A DNA stretch of 64,000 nt from Unio delphinus (taxonomy: Eukaryota > Mollusca > Bivalvia > Unionida > Unionidae). The position numbers and the translations under genes were made by a program. The stretch lies in NCBI GenBank assembly GCA_029339505.1, contig JAQISU010000003.1, positions 23,411,501 through 23,475,500 of the forward strand, read 5' to 3'. Shown here in pieces: positions 11,967 through 22,892 of this stretch. Under the pieces are notes generated by a model that worked only from the letters and a program-made list of their open reading frames with translations, made no database searches and was not told the DNA's origin. Position 1 is the first letter of the stretch. Each line of letters starts with the position of its first letter.

Positions 11967-11974
11967 TGACGTCA
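11967..11974. promoter_or_regulatory. perfect CRE palindrome TGACGTCA upstream of the THAP gene
   Basis: TGACGTCA, the consensus for CREB/ATF factors, lies about 63 bp before the first ATG of the THAP/transposase-like gene at 12037. It is a plausible promoter element from its position only; an 8-mer can occur by chance. Confidence 0.3.
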
Positions 11975-12067
11975 CTTGTGTCACAACAAACTTTGTTTAC
12001 AAGCAAGTGTACCTGTGTGAATCAATAAGCAGTGAAATGGTGTATTGCGTCTATATTGGTGGGTCAG

Positions 12068-12504
12068 TTTGATTGTTTGCTTGAATTTTAACGGCGCACA
12101 AGCACTTTTAGGCTATTTAGCGCCATACAATAGGTTAGATGTTCAAAAATAAGAAAGATTTAAAATCGACCAGCGATATAAAAAAAACATATAGTTGAAT
12201 ATAAAATGGTAAGATGTTGGTAACAGGAAAATATGAAGCTTCCCAATCAACGGGAGATGTATATGGTGTATGTTGATGATAAGATGTAAATAAGAGGTGA
12301 TAGTTGCATTACATAAAAATATTCTAGGTGATGGCATACAAGTTATATTTTAAAATATAGATTTACTTCCTTTAGGAAATCTAAAATACAAGTGATTTTT
12401 ATTGTATCAAAAAGTTCCTTCAAATCATGTACATTATTATAGTATTTAACACGCGTAGGTTGCAGGTCGGAACACTTGGTCATAAAGTGTTTAACAGTGA
12501 AAAC
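12068..12504 (-). mobile_element. LINE 3' fragment inserted in THAP exon 1
   Basis: The fragment runs from the LINE terminus (TTTTAACGGCGCACAAGCAC) through the 3' UTR into the last RNase H-side codons (the CNEPFTVKHFMTEC region) and stops at 12504. TGGGTCAG flanks it at 12060-12067 and 12505-12512. Removing fragment and one repeat joins MVYCVYIGG in frame to SGQGVGLFAF. The insertion therefore interrupted a coding THAP exon. Confidence 0.92.
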
Positions 12505-14310
12505 TGGGTCAGGTCAAGGGGTAGGATTATTTGCATTTTCGAAAGACGAAAAGCGGAGAAAAGTTTGGATTTCCCGAGTAAAAAGGAAAGATTTTAGACC
12601 ATTGAAAACTTCGAGGCTTTGTGCAAAGCACTTTACCAACGACGAGTTTGTTGTTGATCCTTCATTAGCAATGAAAATCGGCTACAGATTGAAAAAACTA
12701 CAACTAAAACCAGATGCAATACCATCATTTTTCGATTCTGAATCGAAAAAACAAGGATATGAAAACGCAGATTCACTCAAATGAAAACGACAATCGGTGG
12801 CTGTAGCAAAAGAAAAGAATTGAAGTAATTTTTTTCCTTTTTTAAATTTATTATTTAATTGTTTTACTAATCATTATCTTTTTAAAAAATTAAACTGTAT
12901 TTTCAACATTAATATGAATCTATAAATAAACTTGATCTCTCGAATTTCACCCAAGAACAATGGGTTTGTACGGATGAGATAAGAAGCACAGCAGGAGAGT
13001 CTGGACTATGTCTAAAGATATAATCACTAATAATTAATACAGTAAACTGCTCATTCATTATGATTAGCATGAATAATTGCTATCCACACAATTAACAAAT
13101 TCAGTAATACAAAGATTATTTTTTAGTAAATTCCTTTATAATTTATTTATTTTGTTGCTAATAAAGGTTAAATTATTTTATTTTTGTTAAAATTTTTGCA
13201 GACACTTGCACAAGTATTGAAGGGTTCATCTGATAGTGATCAGAATGACAATACATGTACCATTAATGAAGGCAAGGAGACACCACATGAATCTGATACT
13301 GAGCAAGATCAGAATGATTCCCATGCCCCTCGCTTGTAACTAACAGCAAGATATAATGCCTCATGTCAAACAAGAACCACTGTAAGTTCATGAATAAAAT
13401 ATATAATTTCATATTATAATATGTTATATTTTATTGCAAAGACTATTTTTAGTAAATAAATGTGTACTAGTTAACTAAAAGAGAGTAATTAGACATCATT
13501 GTACATTTCATATTTCACTGTTTATTCTATTTGGGAAAAAAATAATTTTATCTTCATTGTTTTATAGGCCAGTAAAAACTCCAGCTGCCAGGCAGAACCA
13601 TATATCGTAACATGGGGAACCCAAACTGATGATAGAAGGGAAACAAGAAGAACCTACAAAAGTCCATCAGTGGAATTAAACAGAACTCAAAATTTTGAAG
13701 ATGATGACATTTCACAAGATCCAGAATGGTGTCCATCAGATCAGAAAGAAAGCATTGATAGTATACATGTAGACGATGATATTCCTCCAAACAAGGAAAA
13801 AAAGTTTGTAATATTCGAGTGAAACCTGGATCAGCTTCTTAACAGAAAATGTGGCTATTGTGGGACAATGGAAGTTCTGATGAAAACAGTTGTTGGAACA
13901 GCTATAATTGTAGACATGTGCTGTAATGTGATGGGCGTTACTGATGGTATAGTCAGAGCATGTCAGGAACTATGCCTTTAGGCAATTTGATTTTATCTGG
14001 AGCAATCATGTTCGCAGAACCAAGTCCAACAACTGTACTGAATGTGTTTATGCATTAAAAAATTCAGTGCTTTTCACAGAACATATATGTCGATACAAAA
14101 TGCATATATTGTTCCCACTGTATCATCAGTTTGGCAATTAAGTCAGTCCTACATGTTGGATGAAATTAGAGAAAGGGAGTGTAGTTAAACTTGGTGGAGA
14201 TGCACGTTGCTGTTCTCCAGGACACGAAGCAAAATATGAGTCTTACAGCATCATAAACCTTAAAAGTGGGAAAATATTGGATCTTCAACTTGTTCAGGTA
14301 AATTTCCTTT

Positions 14311-14311
<1 letters not shown>

Positions 14312-14387
<76 letters not shown>
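14312..14387. repeat. (TA)n microsatellite
   Basis: About 38 uninterrupted TA units lie in the third intron of the THAP/transposase-like pseudogene, directly after the splice donor. Confidence 0.98.
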
Positions 14388-14390
<3 letters not shown>

Positions 14391-15300
14391 ATTGTGCCTG
14401 GAATATAGTTAATTGCTAATGCATGTATATTCAGTCTTCACAACAATGTAAGGTATTACTAGTAACCAAAATACTAAAAATACGTATATTTTCTTATCCA
14501 CAATTTTTTGACCATTTGAAAATATAATAATTTTACATCCATCTTTTTTCTAGAGCAATGAAGTGAACAGTTCATATGCTATGGAGTTGGAAGGTCTGAA
14601 AAGATGCCTAGCTTTCCTGTCTTCAGCTGAACAGACTTCAAGTCTAGAGTCATTTCACAGAGTGATTTGCTTTTTCGCACCAAAATCATTGCACTTTTTC
14701 CATGCCCAGATGGAAGCAAGGTAATTTATACTGTCAAAATTAATACACTGATGTAACTACAAATTGGTTTTATTGATATAGTAAATGAAAAAGAACAACA
14801 ATTGAAAGTCATAAATACCCAGTATACTGTTCATTTCTGCAAGTCATACTTTTCAAACAAAAGTAGTTTTGTTCGTTCAACATTTTAATAACTCTTGAGA
14901 ATGTAAATAGAGGTCAGGCGGTGACATTAGATGGCAGTCACCAGTATCGAGTGTCCTTCCCAAAAGGGTGAAAGGGAGAAGGAGTTGCAAAAGAAATTAA
15001 AACCAGACAAACATACAGTAAGTTCTTTAATTTTTAACAAAAATTATAGCATTCACATTTAACCAGCTATTCTTCTTGTTTCAAGTAATAAACAGTTTGT
15101 TTTGATTGTTTGCAGGATATACTGATGACCTGTTTGATGAACTTTTGATCAGACGGGAAATGTACACCAGCTATTCAGAAGCCTTTGATGCCAGACAAAG
15201 AAAAGACAAAGTTAGACCAGCCCCTCTGGCACAGGCATCCCCAAGACAGTCAAATAATGAAATAGTCGATAGACATATTTCAAGATTCAATTTAGACTAG

Positions 15301-15854
15301 AATTAAAATTATTTGTGTTCAGTTTTGTCTCTATAAGAACTTAGATTTAGTTGGGATATTTAAATCTACAATATTGTTGTGATGGAAATTTATTTCATCG
15401 CTTTCACAACACATGATGGCAAGATCTTTCTTTGCTTTTTACCCAGTCTTTGGTAAATCCATCGCACAAATCTTATATAAGCTATATATCTGTACAGTCT
15501 GTAAAAAATATTCTTAAAATCATTGAAGAGGTATTAAAATTGAATGTGGCACATAATGTACAGATGAATAATCATTTCACATATATATATATTTATTTTA
15601 AATTAATTTGATTTCATTTTTATTGTTGCTGTCATGTTCATCATCTATTACTACTTTATTTTGCATTACTATTAATACCTCTATAAACAGCTGTTGTTTT
15701 GTGTTTTATTTCTACAAATTAAGAAAACTATACATAAAAGGGTAAAACTTGACTTGGGGGGAAAAGAGACCGGGTGTTTAGTGTTTACTAGAAGGTGCAA
15801 ACGAAATATTTAACTTGAAGAGTTATTCCTTAATAAGACAAATGTAATAAAAAC
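15301..15854. other. intergenic gap between convergent genes
   Basis: AT-rich with a short TA run near 15580. AATAAA-type signals appear, but I cannot assign one to either gene. Nothing coding is seen. Confidence 0.5.
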
Positions 15855-16631
15855 TTACTCATGTATATTTTGATCATTTGGCCCATGTTCCTCCAAGTAC
15901 TCAAAATAAAATGTTTCCAAAACATATTCATTCAGACAGTTTGCTTGGAAACTATCATGCTCTGTTATACAGGAAATGCCTGCTTCTTCCATTTTTCCAT
16001 CCACTATATTCGTGTCTTTGCAACACTTTGACTCGCTTCTTGTCTGCATTGTCATGCAGTGTTGACAAGAACACCTGCAACAATTAAAGGAATATGCTAA
16101 AGTAGTGTGCCAAATCAGTTTATTCTCATAAAAAAATCCACCTCTTCCAAGATCTACATATAAACTGTAAAATGCACTAACAAATTGATCAACATTATAT
16201 TTGTGGTCACAATACCGATGAACTTTTTAAGTTAAATTTTTTCAAGCAGATGTGAATAAAAATATGCACATCATATACAATACAAGGTCCTTGGACACAT
16301 GCAGGGAAAATAGTCTGAAAACAAAAATCACTCCCCCCCCCCTTTTTTTTAAACTCCTCTTTTTGAAACAAGCAAAACAGTTACCGAATTTTTAAAAAAA
16401 CCGATTGCATTTTGTTCCTAATATAAGTATTTGTTAGAAATCTTACCAAAGATTCACTTCATCAATCTCTTCGTCAAGTAAGGAGTCTTCATTCTCTTTT
16501 GTCGAAAGGTGACTGTCGTCCGAGTCAGACTCAGAGCTTGTGTCTCTCTTTGAAACATTTTGTACCCAATACAATTTTGGTTCAAACATATATGGTGTTA
16601 TTGACGGTTTCGTCGAAGTCAAGTCTGGCAT
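15855..16631 (-). CDS. P2X7-receptor C-terminal-like cysteine domain protein, two exons
   Basis: Exon 1 (16631-16447) encodes MPDLTSTKPSITPYMFEPK followed by an acidic Ser/Asp/Glu-rich linker and ends ...EVNLW at a GTAAGA donor. Exon 2 (16074-15855) begins after TTGTTGCAG and continues in frame as WCSCQHC, then ESKCCKD, ISCITEHDSFQANCLN and VLETFYFEYLEEHG, ending at a stop at 15855. The PYMFEP start, WCxCxxC, CC and CIxxH...CLN pattern is that of the zinc-binding cytoplasmic tail of the P2X7 receptor. In invertebrates it occurs mostly as stand-alone proteins of unknown role, not as ion channels; there is no membrane segment here. Both exons are open and the splice keeps the frame. An in-frame stop precedes codon 16690, so upstream exons, if any, must splice in. 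The minus-strand THAP exon at 24.6-22.9 kb could be one. Confidence 0.7.
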
Positions 16632-17140
16632 TTCTTCACAATCTGTCGAACCTTCATCAGAAACATAATCTATTTTGTTATCTTGCTACCAACGCCGTAT
16701 ATTGTTTACAATTGTATGACACGTATGACGTCTGCAGAAGAGGTAATTCAAGGGAAGTAAGACAGGACACATTTGCGCACAGTTCGATTTTTGATGACCG
16801 GGTACGTGCACCCGACATTGATTTAATTAATTTCATTAGGTTTTTTTAAATCAATCATTTGACTTATTAAATTTGAAGATTAAAAATCGTTTCATTTGAC
16901 CTTTAACATGTGACATTAGATATAACACTCTTAATTCAAGTATGTATTTGAGATACAAGATGCACAATTTTACTAGATATTGGACAAAACTGATAGTTTC
17001 CTGGGTTTTTAAAACAAATGTGTCATTATCTCTCCAAATTAAATGTAACATACCTATCTTTTTTTTATAAGCACAAGAAAGGTTTCAACGATATAAAAAC
17101 AGTTTTCCAATGGAGTTATTCGGTAAATAAAATCAGATTT
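16632..17140. other. upstream region of the P2X7-C gene, or intron
   Basis: No gene is seen. If the minus-strand THAP exon belongs to the same gene, this and 22876-22892 are one intron split by LINE A; otherwise it is a promoter region. The last bases (17130-17140, AAATCAGATTT) are the left duplication of LINE A. Confidence 0.45.
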
Positions 17141-17141
17141 T

Positions 17142-17679
17142 CCCCCTGCGGGTTCGGGGTTGTAGAATAGGCCCGACGTGCCTCGCCACGTGTCGTAAAA
17201 GGCGACTAAGTAGAGGCAACCTGTTTGCCGTGGGTTGCGTCCCGTGTCGGGGGAGGAAAGGATCCTGGTAGTTGCAACACACTACTTTGGCCTCTACTTC
17301 TCTTAGACGGGTGGTCGAGATGGGCCCGGTCTCGACAAATCGGCTGGTCACGCCGAGCCCTAGGAAGTCTTTATTAACTCTCTCACCTCCTTTTGCTTTC
17401 TCCTTGTATCTCTTTTGATACCACCGTTGCCCATATTATTCTATTCCTATATCTTTCCCTTTTCCAAATCTTAGAAGACTTCCTAGAAGGCGGTGGCTCA
17501 ACGGGTCAATCGGGGGGTAATTTTACTGACCCTAGAAATTGGCGACTTCAGGGTCATCCAAAGGTAATTTTATCAACTGAGTATGGCATCTGTGTATCCT
17601 TGGCACTTTAAAAGTGTCCCCTTGTTGGGCTCCTTGGTGGGTGGGGAGCACGGGTGCTGAATTTTAAAATCTTGCCATC
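17142..17679 (+). promoter_or_regulatory. LINE 5' leader with likely internal promoter
   Basis: The first 220 bp are strikingly GC-rich against an AT-rich background and include GTCGTAAAAGGCGACTAAG. They are conserved in copy C (30051-29830). LINEs of this group carry an internal promoter in the 5' UTR, so promoter activity here is expected from the family and is not shown by a recognisable core motif. Confidence 0.5.
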
Positions 17680-18840
17680 ATGGAAAAAAAATCCAATAAA
17701 CGTACTAAACCACTGTCTGACTCTGATGAAGAACCACGTGGCGTGGAATCATTTCCACGCTTCATGGTTATTCAATCAAAAGATGATGCTAAACCGCTTT
17801 CAGGTTTATCTCCATTTATTATCGAGAAAACCATTACGGGATCGATTGGCACACCAAAAAGTGTGAAAAAACTAAAATCCGGTTGCCTTCTTGTAGAGTG
17901 TGAGCGAAAGGGGCAAACAGACAATATCATGAAAATGAAAACATTCTTTGATATTCCAGTGACCTCATTCGCCCACACTACACTGAATTCGTCCAAAGGC
18001 GTAATAAGATGTCGTGACTTGGCTGGAGTCACCGACGCAGATATCATCGAAGGGATGAAACATGAAGGTGTCACTGCAGTGCGAAGAATACGTATTAAAC
18101 GTAATAACGCCCTGCAGGACACCAATACATTTGTACTCACCTTTAATAAACCGACAGTGCCCAAAGTGGTCAAGGTTGGGTTTTTACAAGTAAAGGTCGA
18201 GATCTACATTCCAAACCCCCTTCGATGCTATAAGTGTCAAAAATACGGCCATCACGAAGATCGATGTTCCAGAGCCAAGGTGTGTGGCCGATGCGGAGAA
18301 CACTCTCATCAGGAAGCTGATTGTAGAGCAACTCCGCATTGTGTCAACTGTGGCAAGGAACATCACGCCAGTTCCAAAGATTGTGATACATGGAAACAGG
18401 AGAAGGAAATTCAGAGGGTAAAGTTTACTTCGAACATTCCCTACCCAGAGGCCAGAAAGCTTGTCCAGGCAAAAACATCCCTTCCTGGCCCATCCTTCTC
18501 CACAGTCGTAAAGCACAATCCAAAAAGCACGAAGGACGCCCAAACACAGACGGATCAGCCCGATTCAACCACATGTGCCAACATCCCTAATCATAAGCCA
18601 CAGAAAAGCACAACATCAACTCAGACAACAACTAATAACAATCCACCACCAAAATCACCAAGACAGAAACACAAAGCACAAACAAATAAACAGCAAAAGG
18701 GGTCAGATGACCCCATTAAACTGTACAACAGGTTTGGAGACTTTGAGAGCATGGATGCAGAAGAAACTGCTCCGTGTACTCAAAGTAGCTCCAAACCTAA
18801 TAAAACTAAATATACTCCCGTACTTCCTCCAGACAAATAA
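17680..18840 (+). CDS. LINE ORF1, nucleic-acid-binding protein with three CCHC knuckles
   Basis: The 386-residue frame starts at the ATG following TTGCCATC. The N-terminal half contains a conserved region (FPRFMVIQSKDD; KLKSGCLLVECERK; FVLTFNKPTVPKVVK) that resembles the RNA-binding fold of Gag-like ORF1 proteins. Residues about 184-240 hold three zinc knuckles in a row: CYKCQKYGHHEDRC, CGRCGEHSHQEADC and CVNCGKEHHASSKDC. The C-terminal third is Lys, Gln, Thr and Pro rich and probably disordered. The protein coats the element RNA and helps target-primed reverse transcription. The frame is intact, unlike ORF2 in this copy. Homologue: 29526-28354 in copy C. Confidence 0.9.
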   Translation: MEKKSNKRTKPLSDSDEEPRGVESFPRFMVIQSKDDAKPLSGLSPFIIEKTITGSIGTPKSVKKLKSGCLLVECERKGQTDNIMKMKTFFDIPVTSFAHTTLNSSKGVIRCRDLAGVTDADIIEGMKHEGVTAVRRIRIKRNNALQDTNTFVLTFNKPTVPKVVKVGFLQVKVEIYIPNPLRCYKCQKYGHHEDRCSRAKVCGRCGEHSHQEADCRATPHCVNCGKEHHASSKDCDTWKQEKEIQRVKFTSNIPYPEARKLVQAKTSLPGPSFSTVVKHNPKSTKDAQTQTDQPDSTTCANIPNHKPQKSTTSTQTTTNNNPPPKSPRQKHKAQTNKQQKGSDDPIKLYNRFGDFESMDAEETAPCTQSSSKPNKTKYTPVLPPDK

Positions 18841-18902
18841 CAACACATGCTTCCACCGCGAATAGTCTAACCTAGTTCCAGAATCTCCAGCATAACATTA
18901 GA

Positions 18903-21900
18903 ATGAAGAACACCATCATACAATGGAATTGTCGAGGACTTAAAACAAACTACAATGATATTCTTCTGCTTTTAAATGAACACGATCCTGCTGTACTATG
19001 TTTACAGGAAACATTCCTGAAAGAGACAGATAAAATTACTTTCAAAAACTTTTCCCTGTTTAATGCGTACTTTCAAAACGCAGACAGGGCCTCAGGAGGA
19101 GTCTCTATTGCTGTGAACAATAGAGCCCCTCACAGAGTCGTTCCTTTAAACACAAATTTACAAGCCATTGCTGTAAGTGTCACTCTACATCGAGTGATTA
19201 CTTTTTGTTCCATTTACTTACCACCAAACACCAACCTAGTACAAAAGGAATTAGACAATCTTGTTGAACAACTTCCCGCGCCCTTCGTTTTACTCGGGGA
19301 TTTTAATGCCCATAACATTTTATGGGGATCAAATCACATAAACGACAGAGGCCATAAAATAGAAGATTTCATTTCTAGACACGATCTGTGTCTATATAAC
19401 ACTAATTCATCAACATATTTACACCCAGGAACGGGTACGTACACATGCATAGATTTGACAATTTGCTCTCCCTCACTGCTTTTGGACTATGAATGGAAGG
19501 TCGCTGATGACCTTCACAGCAGTGATCACTTTCCAATCACTCTTGAAAATAACACTAAAATTGATGATACAATTCCACAATGGAATATAAAGAAGGCCGA
19601 TTGGGCTATGTTTGAAGCATTATGTAAAACTAGACTAAATAATGATACAGTATTCAACGCTATTAATCCTATACAGCATTTTACCTCCGTTCTAATTTCA
19701 ATTGCAGATGAATCCATTCCCAAGTCCTCAACGAACAGTAAGAGATCGCAAAAACCTTGGGTAACCAAGGAATGCAAAGAAGCCATTAGACAACGCCGAG
19801 AAGCATTAAAAACATTCAACACTCGTCCAACGCCCGAAAATTTAAATAAATATCGTATTGCCCGGGCTAAAACTCGACGCACAATCAAAGAATGTAAGCG
19901 TGCATCCTGGAAGAAATATATTTCTTCTTTAAACTCTCGTTCCTCAATGAAACAAGTTTGGGATACTATTCGGAAAATAAATGGAAAAAGGAAACACAAT
20001 TCTATTCGACACCTAAAAATAAACAATATCAATTTCAGTTCGAAACGTGACATAACAAATATTCTTGCCGATAGTTTTTCGAAAAACTCATCATCATCTA
20101 ATTATTCAGATGCCTTTAGAAGATTAAAATCTCAAAAAGAAAAGACACGTTTAAAATTTACATCGAACAACACTGAAAATTATAACCAGCTGTTTTCTTT
20201 ATTGGAGCTTAGGGAGGCATTAGACAAGGCCCATGATACATCCGCTGGGCCTGACGAAGTACATTACCAGTTCTTGAAACACCTCCCAGAATCTTCTCTG
20301 ACATTGCTTCTTAAAATCTTTAATGATTTATGGATTGCTGGTAATGTACCTAAGAGCTGGAAAGAAGCAACAGTGATACCGATTCCCAAACCAGACAAAG
20401 ATAACGAAGATCCTAACAGCTATCGGCCTATTGCATTGACAAGCTGCATATGCAAAACAATGGAACGAATGATTAATTCTCGGCTTGTATGGTACTTGGA
20501 AAGTAATAATTTAATTTCTCCTTTCCAAAGTGGCTTCCGTTCTGGTCGTAGTACTAACGATCATCTGGTTAGACTGGAAACATTTATTCGCGATGCATTT
20601 ATCAAGAAGGAACATTTAGTAGCGGTCTTCTTTGATTTAGAAAAGGCCTATGATACAACATGGAAGTACGGGATACTAAATGACCTGCACGATCTAGGTC
20701 TAAAAGGCCGTCTGCCCGCTTTCATCTCCAGTTTTCTCTCCGACAGAGAATTCAAAGTACGCGTGGGCTCTACCCTCTCCGATATGCACCAGCAAGAGAT
20801 GGGTGTGCCCCAGGGCAGTATTTTATCTGTGACTCTATTTAATATCAAAATCAATAGCATCACTAAGTGCTTAACTCCCGGTGTGGACTGCTCTTTATAT
20901 GTAGACGATTTTTTAATTTGTTATCGATCAAAGCACATGCATACAATTGAAAGGCAACTTCAACAAAATATCAATAAGATCCACCATTGGGCCAGTAATA
21001 ATGGTTTTAAATTCTCTAAATCGAAAACAGTATGCATGCATTTCTGTCAATTGCGAAGACATCATGATGACCCTAAACTCACGCTGGACGGAACACTTAT
21101 TCCAGTTGTTGAGGAAACGAAGTTTTTGGGTATTATCTTCGACAGAAAACTGACTTTTATACCACACATCAAGAATTTAAAAGCTAAATGCTTAAAAGCT
21201 TTAAATTTACTAAAAGTAATTGCGCACACTGACTGGGGTGCTGATAAAAAAGTCCTCCTCAATTTGTATAGAACATTTATCCGTTCTATACTAGACTATG
21301 GATGCATTGTTTATGGTTCAGCTAGGAAGTCTTATTTGAAAATGCTTGACCCAATTCATCATCAGGGAATAAGACTTGCTCTAGGAGCATTCAAGACATC
21401 TCCATGCGAAAGCCTTCTCGCGGAAGCGAATGAACCACCCTTATCGCACCGCAGAGAAATGCTTTCTATACAGTACGCTCTTAGGTTAAGATCAAATCCT
21501 CTGAACCCTGCTTTTTCGGCTGTTTTTCAACCAAAATACAAAACTTTGTATGAAAACAAACCAAATGCCATACCTTCATTTGGCATCAGAATATCATCCA
21601 GTTTTGACACTATCAAAATTAATCTACCTACAGTTCAGAACACGTTTGTCTCGGAAAACCACCTTGGCTCCTTAAGCAACCCAAAGTGGTTTTTACGTTG
21701 CACGATGGGAGAAAATCTGAGACGAATCCTGCCGTTTTCCAGAACTCTTATCATGAACTCCTCAACGATTTTAAAAACTATACAAAAATTTTTACTGATG
21801 GATCAAAAGTTGATGACAAGGCTGCTGCAGCCTTTGTTAGTGGCAAGCACATAACCAAAGTGCGCTTGCCAAACGATGCGTCCATATTTTCAGCGGAAAT

Positions 21901-22579
21901 CAGAGCAATAGACCTTGCTCTGAAATTTATTGAACAAAAGCGCATTTTAAATAGCATTATTTTCTGTGACTCTCTGTCAGTACTTCAGTCGCTACACCAT
22001 AGAAAACTGGATAATCCATTACTAGTCGATATTCTCGTCAAAAACTCTGAGCTTAGTAAGTCCTACAACATAGTATACTGTTGGCTACCTAGCCATATTG
22101 GTATTAGAGGTAATGAAGAAGCAGACCGGGCTGCTAAGATGGCTCTATCCCAAGAACCATCGGATTTTAAATTACCTTTTACTGATTTTAAACCTTGTAT
22201 CAAAAAGTACCTACGTCAGAAGTGGCAGGCGTCATGGGATGATGCAGTCAATAACAAACTTCATGCCATCAAACCAACCCTGGGAGAATGGACTCCTTCC
22301 TACAGAGCTATCCGTAGGGAGGAGGTTGTCATTGCAAGAATCAGAATCGGTCATACATACATTACCCACTCCCACATACTGAAAGGTGAAGATCCACCAG
22401 AGTGCGTTTCTTGCAATGAGCCATTCACTGTTAAACACTTTATGACCGAGTGTTCCGACCTGCAACCTACGCGCGTTAAATACTATAATGTACATGACAT
22501 GAAGGAACTTTTTGATACAATACAAACCACTTGTATTTTAGATTTCCTAAAGGAAGTAAATCTCTATTTTAAACTATAA
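18903..22579 (+). pseudogene. LINE ORF2: endonuclease, reverse transcriptase, RNase H; one frameshift
   Basis: The frame opens at 18903 (MKNTIIQWNCRGLK). The apurinic-type endonuclease shows LCLQETFL (Glu), LLGDFNAHN (Asp) and SSDHFPI (His). RT motifs follow: KDNEDPNSYRPIALT, FQSGFRSGRSTNDHL, FFDLEKAYDTTW, GVPQGSILS and the catalytic YVDD in LYVDDFLI. RNase H has FTDGSK, AEIRAID, FCDSLSVLQ and WLPSHIGIRGNEEAD. The end carries CVSCNEPFTVKHFMTEC, a zinc-knuckle-like motif. Near 21655 this copy reads TCGGAAAACCACC where copies C, D and E have one more base (GAAACACCACC); the frame then resumes for RNase H to 22579. One 1-nt deletion is the only lesion seen, so about 1,220 residues would otherwise be encoded. 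Sequencing error is possible. Confidence 0.9.
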
Positions 22580-22892
22580 CTTGTATACCATCACGTAGAA
22601 TATTTTTATCTAATGCAAATATCACCCTTTATTTACAACATCTTATCATCAACATAACACCATTTACATCTCCCGTTGATTGGGAAGCTTCATATTTTCC
22701 TGTTACCAACATCTTACCATTTTATATTTAACTATTGTTTTTTTTTATATATATCGCTGGTCGATGTTAAACCTTTCTTGTTTTTGAACATGTAACGTAT
22801 TGTATGGCGCTAAATAGCCTAAAAGTGCTGGTGCGCCGTTAAAATTCAAGTAAACAAACAAACAAACAAACAAACAAATCAGATTTAATTAC

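Larger units (their letters stand above)
12037..15300 (+). pseudogene. THAP-domain transposase-like gene (Kolobok-like?), six exons, decayed
   Basis: Exons are 12037-12784 (split by a LINE), 13202-13381, 13568-14297, 14554-14720, 14911-15017 and 15116-15300. All inner borders are AG/GT. Exon 1 is a THAP zinc finger: MVYCVYIGG, then VGLFAFSKDEKRRKVW, SRLCAKHF and the FF end; the second zinc Cys reads Gly. Later exons carry CGYCGTMEVLM, LGGDARCCSPGHEAKYESYS (a probable catalytic Asp), MELEGLKRCLAFL, SLESFHRVICFFAPKSLHFF and DRHISRFNLD. In the family a large block with the remaining catalytic residues sits between LAFL and SLESFH; here it is deleted. Stops occur at 13337-13339, after VIFE, and several times near 13980-14060. 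It is a dead copy. Assignment to Kolobok is from memory of THAP-bearing transposases and is tentative. Confidence 0.75.
17141..22875 (+). mobile_element. I-group (Nimb-like) LINE, copy A, full length
   Basis: The element starts at CCCCCTGCGGGTTCGGGGTT, the same 5' end seen in copy C, and ends with GCGCCGTTAAAATTCAAGTA and a CAAA-repeat tail. AAATCAGATTT flanks it at 17130-17140 and 22876-22886. It contains a 0.5-kb leader, ORF1, a 62-bp spacer, ORF2 with endonuclease, RT and RNase H, and a 0.3-kb 3' UTR. RNase H after RT places it in the I group; Nimb is the usual mollusc lineage, which I infer but cannot confirm. Only one frame-breaking lesion is seen (near 21655), so insertion was recent. 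It lies within or beside a minus-strand THAP gene. Confidence 0.93.

Noticed and set aside
12476..12784. THAP protein starting MVIKCLTVK
   Set aside because: The first eight or nine codons are antisense LINE sequence; the real exon begins at 12037.
14160..14408. 82-codon ORF with an Ile-Tyr repeat tail
   Set aside because: The tail is translation of the (TA)n microsatellite beyond a splice donor; only the first part is exon 3 of the THAP/transposase-like pseudogene. The same holds for the ORF at 32669-32935.
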